A stretch of 25,428 nucleotides of DNA, from the NCBI GenBank assembly GCA_009779395.1, contig WREJ01000001.1:1-25428 (forward strand), written 5' to 3'. A program made the translations under genes and the position numbers. This DNA is from Coriobacteriia bacterium (GTDB taxonomy: Bacteria > Actinomycetota > Coriobacteriia > WRKU01 > WQUG01). The notes beneath the pieces are model-generated. The model was not told where the DNA came from, did not search any database, and was given only the letters and a program-made list of their open reading frames with translations. This document shows positions 14,409 to 22,086 of this stretch, in pieces. Every line of letters starts with the position of its first letter. Position 1 is the first letter of the stretch.

Positions 14409-14524
14409 GCGCACCAGACGGTCAGACTCGGTGTCGTTTGAAAAACCAAAAATACACGAGTAGCTTAGTACACTTAGCATTTTTGGTTTTTCAAGCCTCC
14501 TAGATTCTGACCGTCTGGATGCGC
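14409..14524. terminator. Nested inverted repeat, probable bidirectional terminator
   Basis: Between convergent groEL and deacetylase genes. An inner perfect 16-bp inverted repeat, TTGAAAAACCAAAAAT (14438-14453) and its complement (14479-14494), encloses a 25-base loop. An outer perfect 13-bp repeat, CCAGACGGTCAGA (14414-14426) with complement at 14506-14518, surrounds it, with equal 11-base unpaired arms. GCGC blocks (14409-14412, 14521-14524) extend the outer stem. The T-rich 3' arm on either strand suits termination in both directions. Confidence 0.7.
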
Positions 14525-14574
14525 CCTGACAGTTGATACTACGCTGCGCTTTCCGATTTTTATTTCAGCACAAA

Positions 14575-14594
14575 TCTCGACCACCTGGATGCGC
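14575..14594 (-). repeat. Third, degenerate copy of the palindrome arm
   Basis: Minus strand GCGCATCCAGGTGGTCGAGA resembles the arm GCGCATCCAGACGGTCAGA (14524 to 14506) and its plus-strand partner at 14409-14426. Three copies of a roughly 19-base unit therefore lie within 190 bases, two in one orientation and one inverted. The GCGCTC end could also pair with GAGCGC at 14407-14412. Confidence 0.5.
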
Positions 14595-14599
14595 TCTTT

Positions 14600-15769
14600 T
14601 TACTTACTTTGGCGGTACATTTCCTCTACCGTCACAAATTCAAATCCCTCTGCTTGCAGTACATTAACAATCAAAGCAACAGCCTGAACGGTTTGGCTGC
14701 GGTCTCCTCCGCCGTCGTGCAGCAGAATTATCGAACCAGGGGCAGCATTTTGCATGACACGTTCTGCGATAAGATACGCGCCAGGTCTGCGCCAATCCAC
14801 TGGGTCGAGGTTCCAGTGAGCAAACATGAGGTTTTCTGACCCCAGCAGCGCAAAGACCGTGCTGTTGGTCAGACCATAGGGAGGACGTACCCAGGTAGGA
14901 CGCACACCCGTAGCTGTCTCGATGATGTTTTGCGATCTTTGCAGGTCACGACGCACCTCTTCAAGGCTTAGTTCACGGTAATCCCTATGACTGTAGCTGT
15001 GATTTGCAATCTGATGCCCTGCCGCTGCTATTTGTTGCGCAACCTCTGGGTAGCGCGACACCTGACTGCCCGTCAGAAAAAAGGTCGCTGGTACCTCTGC
15101 GGCGGAAAGCAGGCGTAGCACTTCTGGCGTGTATTGCGGATGCGGTCCATCATCAAAGGTCAGAGCAATCAGCTTGGGGCTGCTTTTGCCAAACGAACTA
15201 AACTGGACTTCGACGTCACGCATTGCCACGCGCTGCTCGACGGCGACTTCGATTTCTGAAATCGCGCCATACAGACGCACGGTCACACCAATCTGACCAG
15301 CATCGACGACCTGCCCAAATGGACCTGTCCCTCGTCGGGTAAATCCTGGCTTGACTTCAGATGCCTCTTCGGCGATGTCTTCTCGCACGTCGTCTCCGCG
15401 GCGCACATTAATGTCGGTCGCAGAACGAATGGGCGCACTCGCATCGCGCTCCTTTGTGCGAACAACAAAAATCGGCGGCTCGCCACCCTGTTCTTCTAGC
15501 ACACTGCCATCCACAGCAAGCAAATCACCGTACAGCTGCCGTGGTTCAAGATATTTATGGGCAACTTCACCCAGAGTTGTCCCGTAGGGTATTTTCAGAG
15601 CACGTCCATTCAGGCTGACGTCTACGGGAAAACGCAGCACATGCGGTGCCACAAGCAGAGCAAGAATAAAGCAGGTAAGCGTAAATAGTGCATATTGAAT
15701 AAGGGAACGCTTTGAGTGAGCTCGAAAACGTTCCCCCCGTGTACGGTCTTTAAGATCCAGAGCTTCCAA
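14600..15769 (-). CDS. Membrane-anchored polysaccharide deacetylase (NodB domain)
   Basis: Predicted metal-dependent deacetylase acting outside the membrane on peptidoglycan or another N-acetylated glycan. A short basic cytosolic N-terminus precedes one membrane segment (about 24-42), then a small beta-grasp-like region (about 50-105), a Lys/Arg/Glu-rich linker, and a C-terminal NodB domain (about 198-385). NodB motifs are complete: TFDDGPH (204-210, Asp206 and Asp207), HSYSH (His257, His261), RPPYG (295-299), DPVDW, and ILLHDGG (His351). This layout resembles PgdA-type enzymes that confer lysozyme resistance. TTG start at 15769 with a weak ribosome site; a strong GGGGGGAA lies inside the first codons without a usable start after it, so the N-terminus is uncertain. 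Convergent with groEL. Confidence 0.87.
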   Translation of the reverse strand: MEALDLKDRTRGERFRAHSKRSLIQYALFTLTCFILALLVAPHVLRFPVDVSLNGRALKIPYGTTLGEVAHKYLEPRQLYGDLLAVDGSVLEEQGGEPPIFVVRTKERDASAPIRSATDINVRRGDDVREDIAEEASEVKPGFTRRGTGPFGQVVDAGQIGVTVRLYGAISEIEVAVEQRVAMRDVEVQFSSFGKSSPKLIALTFDDGPHPQYTPEVLRLLSAAEVPATFFLTGSQVSRYPEVAQQIAAAGHQIANHSYSHRDYRELSLEEVRRDLQRSQNIIETATGVRPTWVRPPYGLTNSTVFALLGSENLMFAHWNLDPVDWRRPGAYLIAERVMQNAAPGSIILLHDGGGDRSQTVQAVALIVNVLQAEGFEFVTVEEMYRQSK

Positions 15770-15808
15770 TCAAGGTCTTTTGCAGGTAAATCAGCGTTGC
15801 AAACACTG

Positions 15809-16135
15809 CTAGGTCTTGTCAGCAGAGCCGTCTGCCACAGCAGCGTCAGCGACATCGGCATCCTGTGCGCGCTCGGCTACGGCATCAGAAATACGGTCGC
15901 GCGCAACGTCGATTTTTCCCTTAAGCTGTGCGGTCGCATCTCCTGCGTAATCCGAGGCTGTGGAATACAACTCTACCGCCCGGTCACGAACGTTATCGCT
16001 CATGACATCGGCATTATCCATGTAGGCCTGAGCCTTTTCTTTGATAAAAGCGCGCGTCTCGGTACCTGCTTTTGGCGCGAACAAGACACCAATCACAGCA
16101 CCAATAATGCCGCCAGCTAGAAATTTGCCACCCAT
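15809..16135 (-). CDS. YtxH-like domain protein
   Basis: Small protein (about 108 residues) with an N-terminal Gly-rich membrane segment GKFLAGGIIGAVIGVLFAPKAGTETR, the signature of the YtxH/DUF948-like general stress family, followed by a long charged amphipathic helical region and an Ala/Asp-rich tail. Function is unknown; homologues are envelope-associated stress proteins. Three starts are possible: GTG 16144, ATG 16141 and ATG 16135. The last gives normal spacing from GAAGGAAG. It lies 39 bases before the deacetylase start and 57 bases after typA, so all three may share a transcript. Confidence 0.75.
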   Translation of the reverse strand: MGGKFLAGGIIGAVIGVLFAPKAGTETRAFIKEKAQAYMDNADVMSDNVRDRAVELYSTASDYAGDATAQLKGKIDVARDRISDAVAERAQDADVADAAVADGSADKT

Positions 16136-16201
16136 ACCCATCACTTCCTTCGATTATGTTCCGTCCGTTTATAAATAGTAGCACGTAGCGGCTTTTTCGC
16201 G

Positions 16202-18025
16202 CTAGCTTGCTTGTGCTTTGCTGCGTGCGCGCTTGCGATCGACTTCGTTCAGTAGGCGTTTGCGCAGGCGAATTGACTGGGGCGTTACCTCGACCAGTTC
16301 GTCATCTTCGATGTATTCTAGTGCTTCTTCGAGGGTAAAACGCAGTGGTGGCGCAAGCAGTATTTGTTTGTCAGCAGCAGCTGCACGAATGTTGGTCAGC
16401 TGTTTTGCTTTGGCAACGTTGACCATCAAATCACCACGACGCGCCGCCTCGCCGATGATCATGCCCTCGTAGCACTGCTCACCTGGGCTGATAAACAGCG
16501 TACCGCGTTGCTGCAGCGAATCCAGCGCGTAGGCAACCGCCTTGTCAGAGGACAGGGCAATCAGCGAGCCATTTTGTCGTCCCTTTAGCGGTCCGCGATA
16601 AGGACCGTACTCTGAAAAAGTGTGGAAGAGTATTGCTTCGCCGCGTGTGGCATTCAGCAGGCGTGCGCGCAGACCCATCATGCCGCGTGACGGAATCTTG
16701 AACTGCAGATACACGTTGTTATCACGCTGAACCATGTCGGTCATCTCGCCGCCGGCAGAACCAAAGATTTCAATGACCTTGCCCGTATAATCACTGGGAA
16801 CATCAACAACGGCTAGCTCGATGGGCTCGGTACGCGAACCGTCTGCTGCACTGCCAAATACCACCTGAGGACGACCGACCTGAAACTCGAAACCCTCGCG
16901 GCGCATGGTCTCCATCAGAACAGATAGGTGCAGCACGCCACGACCGGCGACCGTCATTCCCCGCTTGTCTTCCGTCTCGCTAATTTGCATCGAGATATTG
17001 GACTCTGCCTCTCTTAGCAAACGTTCTTTTAGCTGGCGACCACCAACGATTTCGCCCTCTTGCCCCACCAGAGGACTGGTCGATGCCTCAAAGACAACTG
17101 ACATCGTTGGTTTTTCGACCTCGATGGGGTCGACATCAACTGTCTGTCCAATGCTGGTGTACAAATCCCCGATGTCGCAGTCTTCGACACCGGCAACAGC
17201 AACGATATCACCAGCGCGTGCCTGCTGCGTTTCTTCGCGCCCCAAGGCCTCGAACACAAAGACTTGCTTTGCTGTCGCGGTAAAATTTTCACCGCTGTTC
17301 TTTATAATCTGCAGACGGTCGCCCTGATTTAAGGTACCCGAGAACAGGCGACCAACACCAATGCGCCCCAGATAATTGGAGTAATCAATCTGGCAAATCT
17401 GCAGGGCAACTGGTCCTTCTGTGTCAACGTCAGGAGCAGGAATACAGCTGATAATAGTATCAAGCAAAGGCGCAAAATCTTGGTTGTTGTCTGTTGGTTC
17501 GCGGCGCGCATAACCGTTAAGCGCACTGGCGTAAATAACAGGGAAATCCAGCTGCTCGTCGTTTGCCCCCAGGTCAAGCATTAGCTCGAACACTTCGTCA
17601 AGTACTTCGTGAGGACGAGCACCATCACGGTCGATTTTGTTGATGACAACCAGCGGTTTCAGGTGATTCTCTAGTGCTTTTTTCAGCACAAAACGCGTCT
17701 GAGGCATTGGTCCATCAAGGGCATCGACCAGCAGCAGGCAGCCGTCTGCCATGCGCAGGACACGCTCTACCTCTCCCCCAAAGTCAGCGTGACCAGGCGT
17801 GTCAATAACATTGATTTTTACCCCTTGATAGCGAATCGAGATATTTTTCGCAAAGATGGTGATGCCGCGTTCGCGTTCTTGGTCGCCACTGTCCAAAACA
17901 CGTTCTGCGACCTCTTGATTGTCACGAAAGACACCCGCTGTTTGCAGCAGGCGGTCGACCAGGGTCGTTTTGCCATGGTCGACATGAGCAATAATCGCGA
18001 TGTTGCGCAGCTGTTCTTGTTTCAT
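16202..18025 (-). CDS. typA: Translational GTPase TypA/BipA
   Basis: Ribosome-binding GTPase of the EF-G-like family, needed for 50S assembly and growth under cold or other stress. G motifs are in order: AHVDHGKTT (13-21), the RGITI switch I segment, DTPGHADF, NKID and SALN. The C-terminal BipA-specific domain shows GGEMTDMVQRDNNVYLQFKIPSRGMMGLR-type sequence and LLNATRGEAILFH. 607 residues, standard length. ATG at 18025 has no recognisable ribosome site; a TATACA hexamer ends only 9 bases upstream, which would give an almost leaderless message. Confidence 0.96.
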   Translation of the reverse strand: MKQEQLRNIAIIAHVDHGKTTLVDRLLQTAGVFRDNQEVAERVLDSGDQERERGITIFAKNISIRYQGVKINVIDTPGHADFGGEVERVLRMADGCLLLVDALDGPMPQTRFVLKKALENHLKPLVVINKIDRDGARPHEVLDEVFELMLDLGANDEQLDFPVIYASALNGYARREPTDNNQDFAPLLDTIISCIPAPDVDTEGPVALQICQIDYSNYLGRIGVGRLFSGTLNQGDRLQIIKNSGENFTATAKQVFVFEALGREETQQARAGDIVAVAGVEDCDIGDLYTSIGQTVDVDPIEVEKPTMSVVFEASTSPLVGQEGEIVGGRQLKERLLREAESNISMQISETEDKRGMTVAGRGVLHLSVLMETMRREGFEFQVGRPQVVFGSAADGSRTEPIELAVVDVPSDYTGKVIEIFGSAGGEMTDMVQRDNNVYLQFKIPSRGMMGLRARLLNATRGEAILFHTFSEYGPYRGPLKGRQNGSLIALSSDKAVAYALDSLQQRGTLFISPGEQCYEGMIIGEAARRGDLMVNVAKAKQLTNIRAAAADKQILLAPPLRFTLEEALEYIEDDELVEVTPQSIRLRKRLLNEVDRKRARSKAQAS

Positions 18026-18101
18026 AGCAGCAATTGTATACCTTAAACTAGCAGCTACGCTACGTTTTTCCCGATGCTCGCTATCCTTTTTAGGCGCACA
18101 G

Positions 18102-18569
18102 TCAGTCGGCTGGCGTGGCGGCAGATTTGGCAGCAGAGCTTGTGGTAGCGGGATTGGGACGCTTTGCGACAGGACGGATGACCTGACTCAGCACCAGATT
18201 ACCCAGATAGTCATTAACAATGACGTCCAGTTCTTGGAGTGCTGTCTTGACAGCACAGGATGCTTCGTTTTCGCACCAACCCTCTTCTTTTGCACAGCGC
18301 GAGCAGATGGGCTTGCCCTGTCCAACGATGATTATGTCAAGCAGCGAAATCTGGTTTGCTGGACGCGAAAGTTCGGCACCACCACGGGCACCACGAGTCA
18401 CCTTGACCAGACCAGCATTGGCTAGGTCATAGGTAATGCGGCGCGCAAACTGATAGGGAATCGCATCACATTGAGCGATTTCACGCACCGAGATTGGTTT
18501 GCCAGAGCCGTTTTCGGCAATCGCACGCATGATTCTAATTGCATAGTCAGTTCTACGAGTAATAAGCAT
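18102..18569 (-). CDS. Rrf2-family transcriptional regulator with candidate Fe-S cysteines
   Basis: DNA-binding regulator with the Rrf2 winged helix (about 1-75): ITRRTDYAIRIMRAIAENG, the ISVREIAQ recognition region, and RGARGGAELSRP wing. Next comes a cysteine cluster Cys89, Cys92, Cys99, Cys105 (C-x2-C-x6-C-x5-C). IscR, NsrR and related members bind an Fe-S cluster through three cysteines spaced about C-x5-C-x5-C, which the last three nearly match, so sensing of redox, nitric oxide or Fe-S status is likely. The Pro/Ala/Ser-rich tail is disordered. ATG at 18569 with a weak ribosome site. No Fe-S assembly genes are adjacent; the downstream neighbour is typA. Confidence 0.85.
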   Translation of the reverse strand: MLITRRTDYAIRIMRAIAENGSGKPISVREIAQCDAIPYQFARRITYDLANAGLVKVTRGARGGAELSRPANQISLLDIIIVGQGKPICSRCAKEEGWCENEASCAVKTALQELDVIVNDYLGNLVLSQVIRPVAKRPNPATTSSAAKSAATPAD

Positions 18570-18612
18570 AATACTTCAGAGCCTTTCTAAATCCGACGAC
18601 ATCACATTTTGC

Positions 18613-18623
18613 TAGGCAACCTA
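18613..18623. promoter_or_regulatory. Palindrome in the leader of the Rrf2 regulator
   Basis: TAGG-CAA-CCTA, an 11-bp dyad about 46 bases upstream of the regulator's ATG. It could be an autoregulatory operator. It is short enough to be chance, and does not clearly match the known IscR or NsrR consensus. Confidence 0.25.
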
Positions 18624-18677
18624 TATGACGGCCGGTTAGATAATCCCTTACTAAATGCTACAGATTGCTTCACATTT

Positions 18678-18707
18678 ATGATACCACAGAATTAGCCATT
18701 CTTGAAA
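18678..18707 (-). promoter_or_regulatory. Probable promoter of the Rrf2 regulator
   Basis: Minus strand has TGG-TATCAT, an extended -10 (hexamer 18683 to 18678), with TTTCAA (18707 to 18702) as a weak -35 at 18 bases. Transcription would begin near 18671, giving a leader of about 100 bases that contains the TAGG/CCTA dyad. The 243-base gap between asnB and this gene holds no other gene that I can see. Confidence 0.4.
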
Positions 18708-18785
18708 TAACCATTAAGCAGCAAATCCCCTGAAATGCTTAAAAATCGCGCCAAAAGTAGTTCTCTGCCTTACTCTTTCCCCCCC

Positions 18786-18812
18786 AAAAAAGAAGCTTTT
18801 TGCTGCTTTTTG
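18786..18812 (-). terminator. Weak U-rich terminator after asnB
   Basis: Immediately after the asnB stop, the minus strand reads AAAAAGC, a short loop, GCTTCTTTTTT, then seven G. The stem is 6 of 7 paired and A/T rich but has a clear T-run, so it could end the mreD-to-asnB transcript. Confidence 0.35.
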
Positions 18813-20678
18813 TCAGGCTGTATCGCTTGTCTGCGCTATGAATGTTTCATGCCATACCAAGAAAATATACACAGCCCATACCTTGCGATAGGTATCTGCC
18901 GCATTCGACTGATGGTCGTCGATTAGCTGGTTCAGATAAGCAGTGTCAAAATACTGCCCTGCCACGTCGCTGCTAAAGGCCTCTCTGATCTGCTGGACGT
19001 ACTTTTCTTTGCGCAGCCAATCACGCAAAGGCACAGGAAAGCCTAACTTCTTTTTGCTGGCGGTGGCATCATCAATGTCACGGCGTGCAGCTGCCCGCAA
19101 GGATATCTTTGTGTCAGAGCGCGACACCTTGTCTTTTGCTGGTATCTGCCCTGCTAGCTTTGACACCTCTCTGTCAAGAAAGGGCGTCCTTATCTCGAGA
19201 GAATTTGCCATACTCATCTTGTCGGCCTTTAGCAAGATGTCACCTGTAGCCCAGACATTTAAGTCAACAGCCTGCATTCTGCTGACCGTTTCTGCACCAA
19301 GAGTCTGCGCGTAAAAGGGTGCGACTACTTCTTTTGGTGTGATGCTGTTGTTGTCAAGCAGTACCTTGTCCAGTTCTTGCGGGTCAAAGATAAAGTTTCC
19401 TGCCTGGAAATATCTCTGTTCAATGGGCTTTGCTCCGCGAATAAAGAAGTCCTTTCCTGGCGTGGCGTTTGGCAAAATACCTGCTGCCGCTGCTACACAT
19501 TTTCTGAGTGAGAGGGGAACTTTTTGGTAGTTGTCCATCCGCAAGCCATCGCGATAGGGATTGTAGCCTGCAAATAGTTCGTCTGCTCCCTCACCAGAAA
19601 ATGCCGCTTTGACCTGCTGACTTGCTTTGTTGCAGACAAAGTACAGCGACAGACAAGATGGGTCTGCCAGCGGTTCATCCAGGTGATACACAACCTTTTC
19701 GACGACAGAAAAGTAGCTGTCACTGGTGATTTCTGCAGCGTAGTTTTCCAGATTGTAGCGGCGCGCAAAGTCACGGGCAAAAGGCAGCTCGCTGTACTGG
19801 TCCTCGGCATATGCTGCACTGAAGGTTTTTGTGGGACTGATGTCATTGCTCAGTTTTGCCATATAGCTCGAATCAACACCACTCGACAAAAAGCTACCTA
19901 TCGCGACCTCTGCTGTTTGGTGGCAACGCAGGCTGTCTTTGAGGGTGCTGCTAATCTGCTGTACCCAGTAGTCAAAGCTCTTGCTGTAGTCGGGCGCAAA
20001 AGTATGGCAGTGATAGGCAGTAGTGGTCAGCCTCTCCTCTCTGAACTGAGGGTCCCTGAACTGAAAGTAAGAACCAGGGGCGAGCTTGAATACGTTTTTG
20101 AAGAGGGTGTCAGTACCTGGCACAAAGCCAAAGTTGAGGTAGGTCCCCAGTACAGCGGTGTTAAGCTGTGGTGTAAAGTTGGGGTGCTGGGCGAATGCCT
20201 TGATTTCGCTGGCAAACAGCAGGGCACCGTCACAGATATGGTAGTACAGCGGCTTGATGCCAAAGTAATCCCTTGCGCCAAACAGCTCGCGGGTTTTTAG
20301 GTCATAGATGACAAATGCCCACATGCCGCGGAGTTTGTCCAGCACATCTGGTCCATACTGCTCATAGCCAGCCAATACGACCTCGGCGGCAGTAGTGGTC
20401 GTAAAGCGGTGACCCTGGTCAATCAACTGTGCTTGTAGGTCTTGATGATTGTATATCTGACCGTCCAATACAATCAGCTTGTCTGCCGCAGCGTTAAAAA
20501 CGGGGCGCGTGGCATCTGTCTGGTCGCTGACCTGCAGCCCCCCAAAACCCAGTGCCAGATAGTCATCAAGGTAGGTCTCGCTGCTATCGGGTCCTCGGTG
20601 AGCAATCGCTGCAAGCATTGCATCAAGCACTGCTTCTCTGTTAGTCAGTTCTTTGGTAAATCCTACAAATCCCGACAC
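18813..20678 (-). CDS. asnB: Asparagine synthetase B-type protein with degenerate glutaminase domain
   Basis: Two-domain AsnB homologue of 621 residues: N-terminal class II glutamine amidotransferase fold (1-200) and C-terminal ATP-dependent synthetase. The synthetase half is intact, with PP-loop LSSGVDSS (264-271), HLDEPLADPS and SGEGADELFAGY (361-372). The glutaminase half has lost its active site: the N-terminal MCGF reads MSGF (Cys to Ser), GFRRLSI reads GFGGLQV (Arg to Gly47), NGEIYN reads DGQIYN (Asp72, Gln74), and TDSEV reads TAAEV (Ala97). It probably uses free ammonia. GTG start after AAAGGTAGAG, 33 bases behind the preceding small gene and so perhaps in the elongation operon. Some AsnB homologues amidate diaminopimelate in peptidoglycan, an alternative role here. 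Confidence 0.88.
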   Translation of the reverse strand: MSGFVGFTKELTNREAVLDAMLAAIAHRGPDSSETYLDDYLALGFGGLQVSDQTDATRPVFNAAADKLIVLDGQIYNHQDLQAQLIDQGHRFTTTTAAEVVLAGYEQYGPDVLDKLRGMWAFVIYDLKTRELFGARDYFGIKPLYYHICDGALLFASEIKAFAQHPNFTPQLNTAVLGTYLNFGFVPGTDTLFKNVFKLAPGSYFQFRDPQFREERLTTTAYHCHTFAPDYSKSFDYWVQQISSTLKDSLRCHQTAEVAIGSFLSSGVDSSYMAKLSNDISPTKTFSAAYAEDQYSELPFARDFARRYNLENYAAEITSDSYFSVVEKVVYHLDEPLADPSCLSLYFVCNKASQQVKAAFSGEGADELFAGYNPYRDGLRMDNYQKVPLSLRKCVAAAAGILPNATPGKDFFIRGAKPIEQRYFQAGNFIFDPQELDKVLLDNNSITPKEVVAPFYAQTLGAETVSRMQAVDLNVWATGDILLKADKMSMANSLEIRTPFLDREVSKLAGQIPAKDKVSRSDTKISLRAAARRDIDDATASKKKLGFPVPLRDWLRKEKYVQQIREAFSSDVAGQYFDTAYLNQLIDDHQSNAADTYRKVWAVYIFLVWHETFIAQTSDTA

Positions 20679-20711
20679 GCTCTCTACCTTTACCTTCCCC
20701 CGAATTTCCTG

Positions 20712-21029
20712 CTACCAGATGGCAAGCGTCATAATACCAACGCACATCATTGTTGCAAGCATTATAAATAACAGACAGCCAATCACCAGTGCCCAGGAAA
20801 CCTTTGACTCGAATTCGCTCGACGTTGGCTTGTATTCCTGCCCCTGATAGGCAACTTTCCCCTGAAAGGGCTGGCTTTGATGGTAGGGAGTTTGCTGCGC
20901 TTCTTCAAGAAGAGCCTCGTCCACAACAGCAACATCGCCAGCACCAGCAGCAATCTTTGCTGCCTCGGCGGCGCGCCTTGCTGCGTTTTCTTTTGCCAGT
21001 TCTTCGCTAATGTAGATGTCATCACTCAT
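20712..21029 (-). CDS. Small single-pass membrane protein, unknown
   Basis: I do not recognise a family. The 105-residue product starts MSDDIYISEELAKEN, continues as an Ala/Glu-rich probable helix (about 10-45), a Gln/Tyr/Pro-rich polar stretch with YHQSQPFQGKVAYQGQEY, and ends with one membrane segment (about 80-103) and only a Trp after it, a tail-anchored layout with the bulk in the cytosol. ATG at 21029 follows AAAGGATGAG and overlaps the stop of the upstream DUF697 gene by 8 bases (ATGAGTGA). Eight further in-frame codons upstream (to 21053) lack a ribosome site. Its place in the elongation operon hints at an envelope role. Confidence 0.75.
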   Translation of the reverse strand: MSDDIYISEELAKENAARRAAEAAKIAAGAGDVAVVDEALLEEAQQTPYHQSQPFQGKVAYQGQEYKPTSSEFESKVSWALVIGCLLFIMLATMMCVGIMTLAIW

Positions 21030-22086
21030 GGTTCTCATCCTTTGTTTGTGCATTCTGTGGCAGGGCTGCCCTAAAGGGTGCCTTTTTTAAGGCAGGAATT
21101 GCTGTTTCAAGTTGTGTCCCGAGGGTGGCTGTCAGACTAGGAATCGGTTTTTCTAGCAGAGGAATGTCGGGTGCTTTTTGCAGCCACAGCTCCATACCCT
21201 TGCCCAGTGCCAGTGTTGATGCATAAGCAACCGCACATTTCAGCGGCAGGTTAAAGATACGCGACGTCCCTGCAAGCACGGTTCGCACCGCAGCACGCGA
21301 CGAATAAGCAGCTATGACAACAACAGCAGACTCGGCGACGCGAGAAAGCGTCAGATCCTCGCCGTAGATAAACGCCAACTGCAAGACCATCTTGATTTGG
21401 TTCATGGTCATCACCGGCAAATCTGCCCCCGGCACAAAAAAGACCGCAGCAATAATCGCGTTTTGGCGTGCGGTTGCCGTAATGGTCGAACTTGCTAGGG
21501 CGGGACGCATGAAGGCAAAATCAGCAGCTAAAGCCATACGATGCTCGCTTAAGTTGTCAGCAAACCAGTTTGCCATCTGCGTGGTCAGTAGCTCGTCTTT
21601 GCGAGCACTGGCAACGTCAAGAATGCTGATGTCATAGGCAGTAGCAGCGTCGTGGCGCAAGCCCTCTTCGAGGACGACCAGTGTTGGCAGACCCTGCTCA
21701 TGTGCTGCAGCAATCAGCTGCTGCGCACAGTCTGGGCCGTGAACTACAAAGACGGCAGCATCATAACTGACATGGTCGCTCAGGCTCATCTCGTCTTTGA
21801 TAACATGTACTAACACCCGTGTCTTTTCGCCAGCTGGCTTGAACAGTTGCACCAGGCAGTCAATGGTCGCATCAGCAAGGCGCGGATCGACAAACAATCC
21901 CAGCTTGAGGGTTTCGTTGCGCATTCCTAGGTAAGATTTCGCCTGATGCAGCAAACTGAGAGGCTGGACGGGCAAAGTCGCATAGCTTTTTTTGAAAATC
22001 GGCGCACCCGTCAGCGAGCCCAGTACACCCGAGTATTTTTGTAGGGTACTGACAGAACTCTGTAGTGAACTAAACGGTAATTTCAT
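21022..22086 (-). CDS. DUF697 (YcjF-like) domain protein
   Basis: 354-residue protein. The C-terminal half carries a DUF697-like core, PGADLPVMTMNQIKMVL followed by IYGEDL and two weakly hydrophobic helices (about 220-310), as in YcjF and the tails of some Era-like GTPases. The N-terminal half has a Rossmann-like alternation (LKLGLFVD, YDAAVFVVHG, GLPTLVVLEEG) but no Walker A, so it looks like a GTPase-like domain without the nucleotide loop. ATG at 22086 follows GAGGAGG and overlaps the rodA 3' end by 17 bases; the frame is open upstream but that part lies inside rodA. Function unknown; coupling to rodA suggests a role in elongation or envelope. Confidence 0.72.
   Translation of the reverse strand: MKLPFSSLQSSVSTLQKYSGVLGSLTGAPIFKKSYATLPVQPLSLLHQAKSYLGMRNETLKLGLFVDPRLADATIDCLVQLFKPAGEKTRVLVHVIKDEMSLSDHVSYDAAVFVVHGPDCAQQLIAAAHEQGLPTLVVLEEGLRHDAATAYDISILDVASARKDELLTTQMANWFADNLSEHRMALAADFAFMRPALASSTITATARQNAIIAAVFFVPGADLPVMTMNQIKMVLQLAFIYGEDLTLSRVAESAVVVIAAYSSRAAVRTVLAGTSRIFNLPLKCAVAYASTLALGKGMELWLQKAPDIPLLEKPIPSLTATLGTQLETAIPALKKAPFRAALPQNAQTKDENHE

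Noticed and set aside
14409..14524. Palindrome as an intact insertion sequence or a MITE
   Set aside because: There is no transposase and no target-site duplication flanking the element (CTCAGA on the left, CCTGAC on the right). Kept only as an open possibility in the findings.
19683..20300. Plus-strand open frame of 205 codons opposite asnB
   Set aside because: Antisense to well-conserved AsnB motifs, with no ribosome site and no protein-like pattern.
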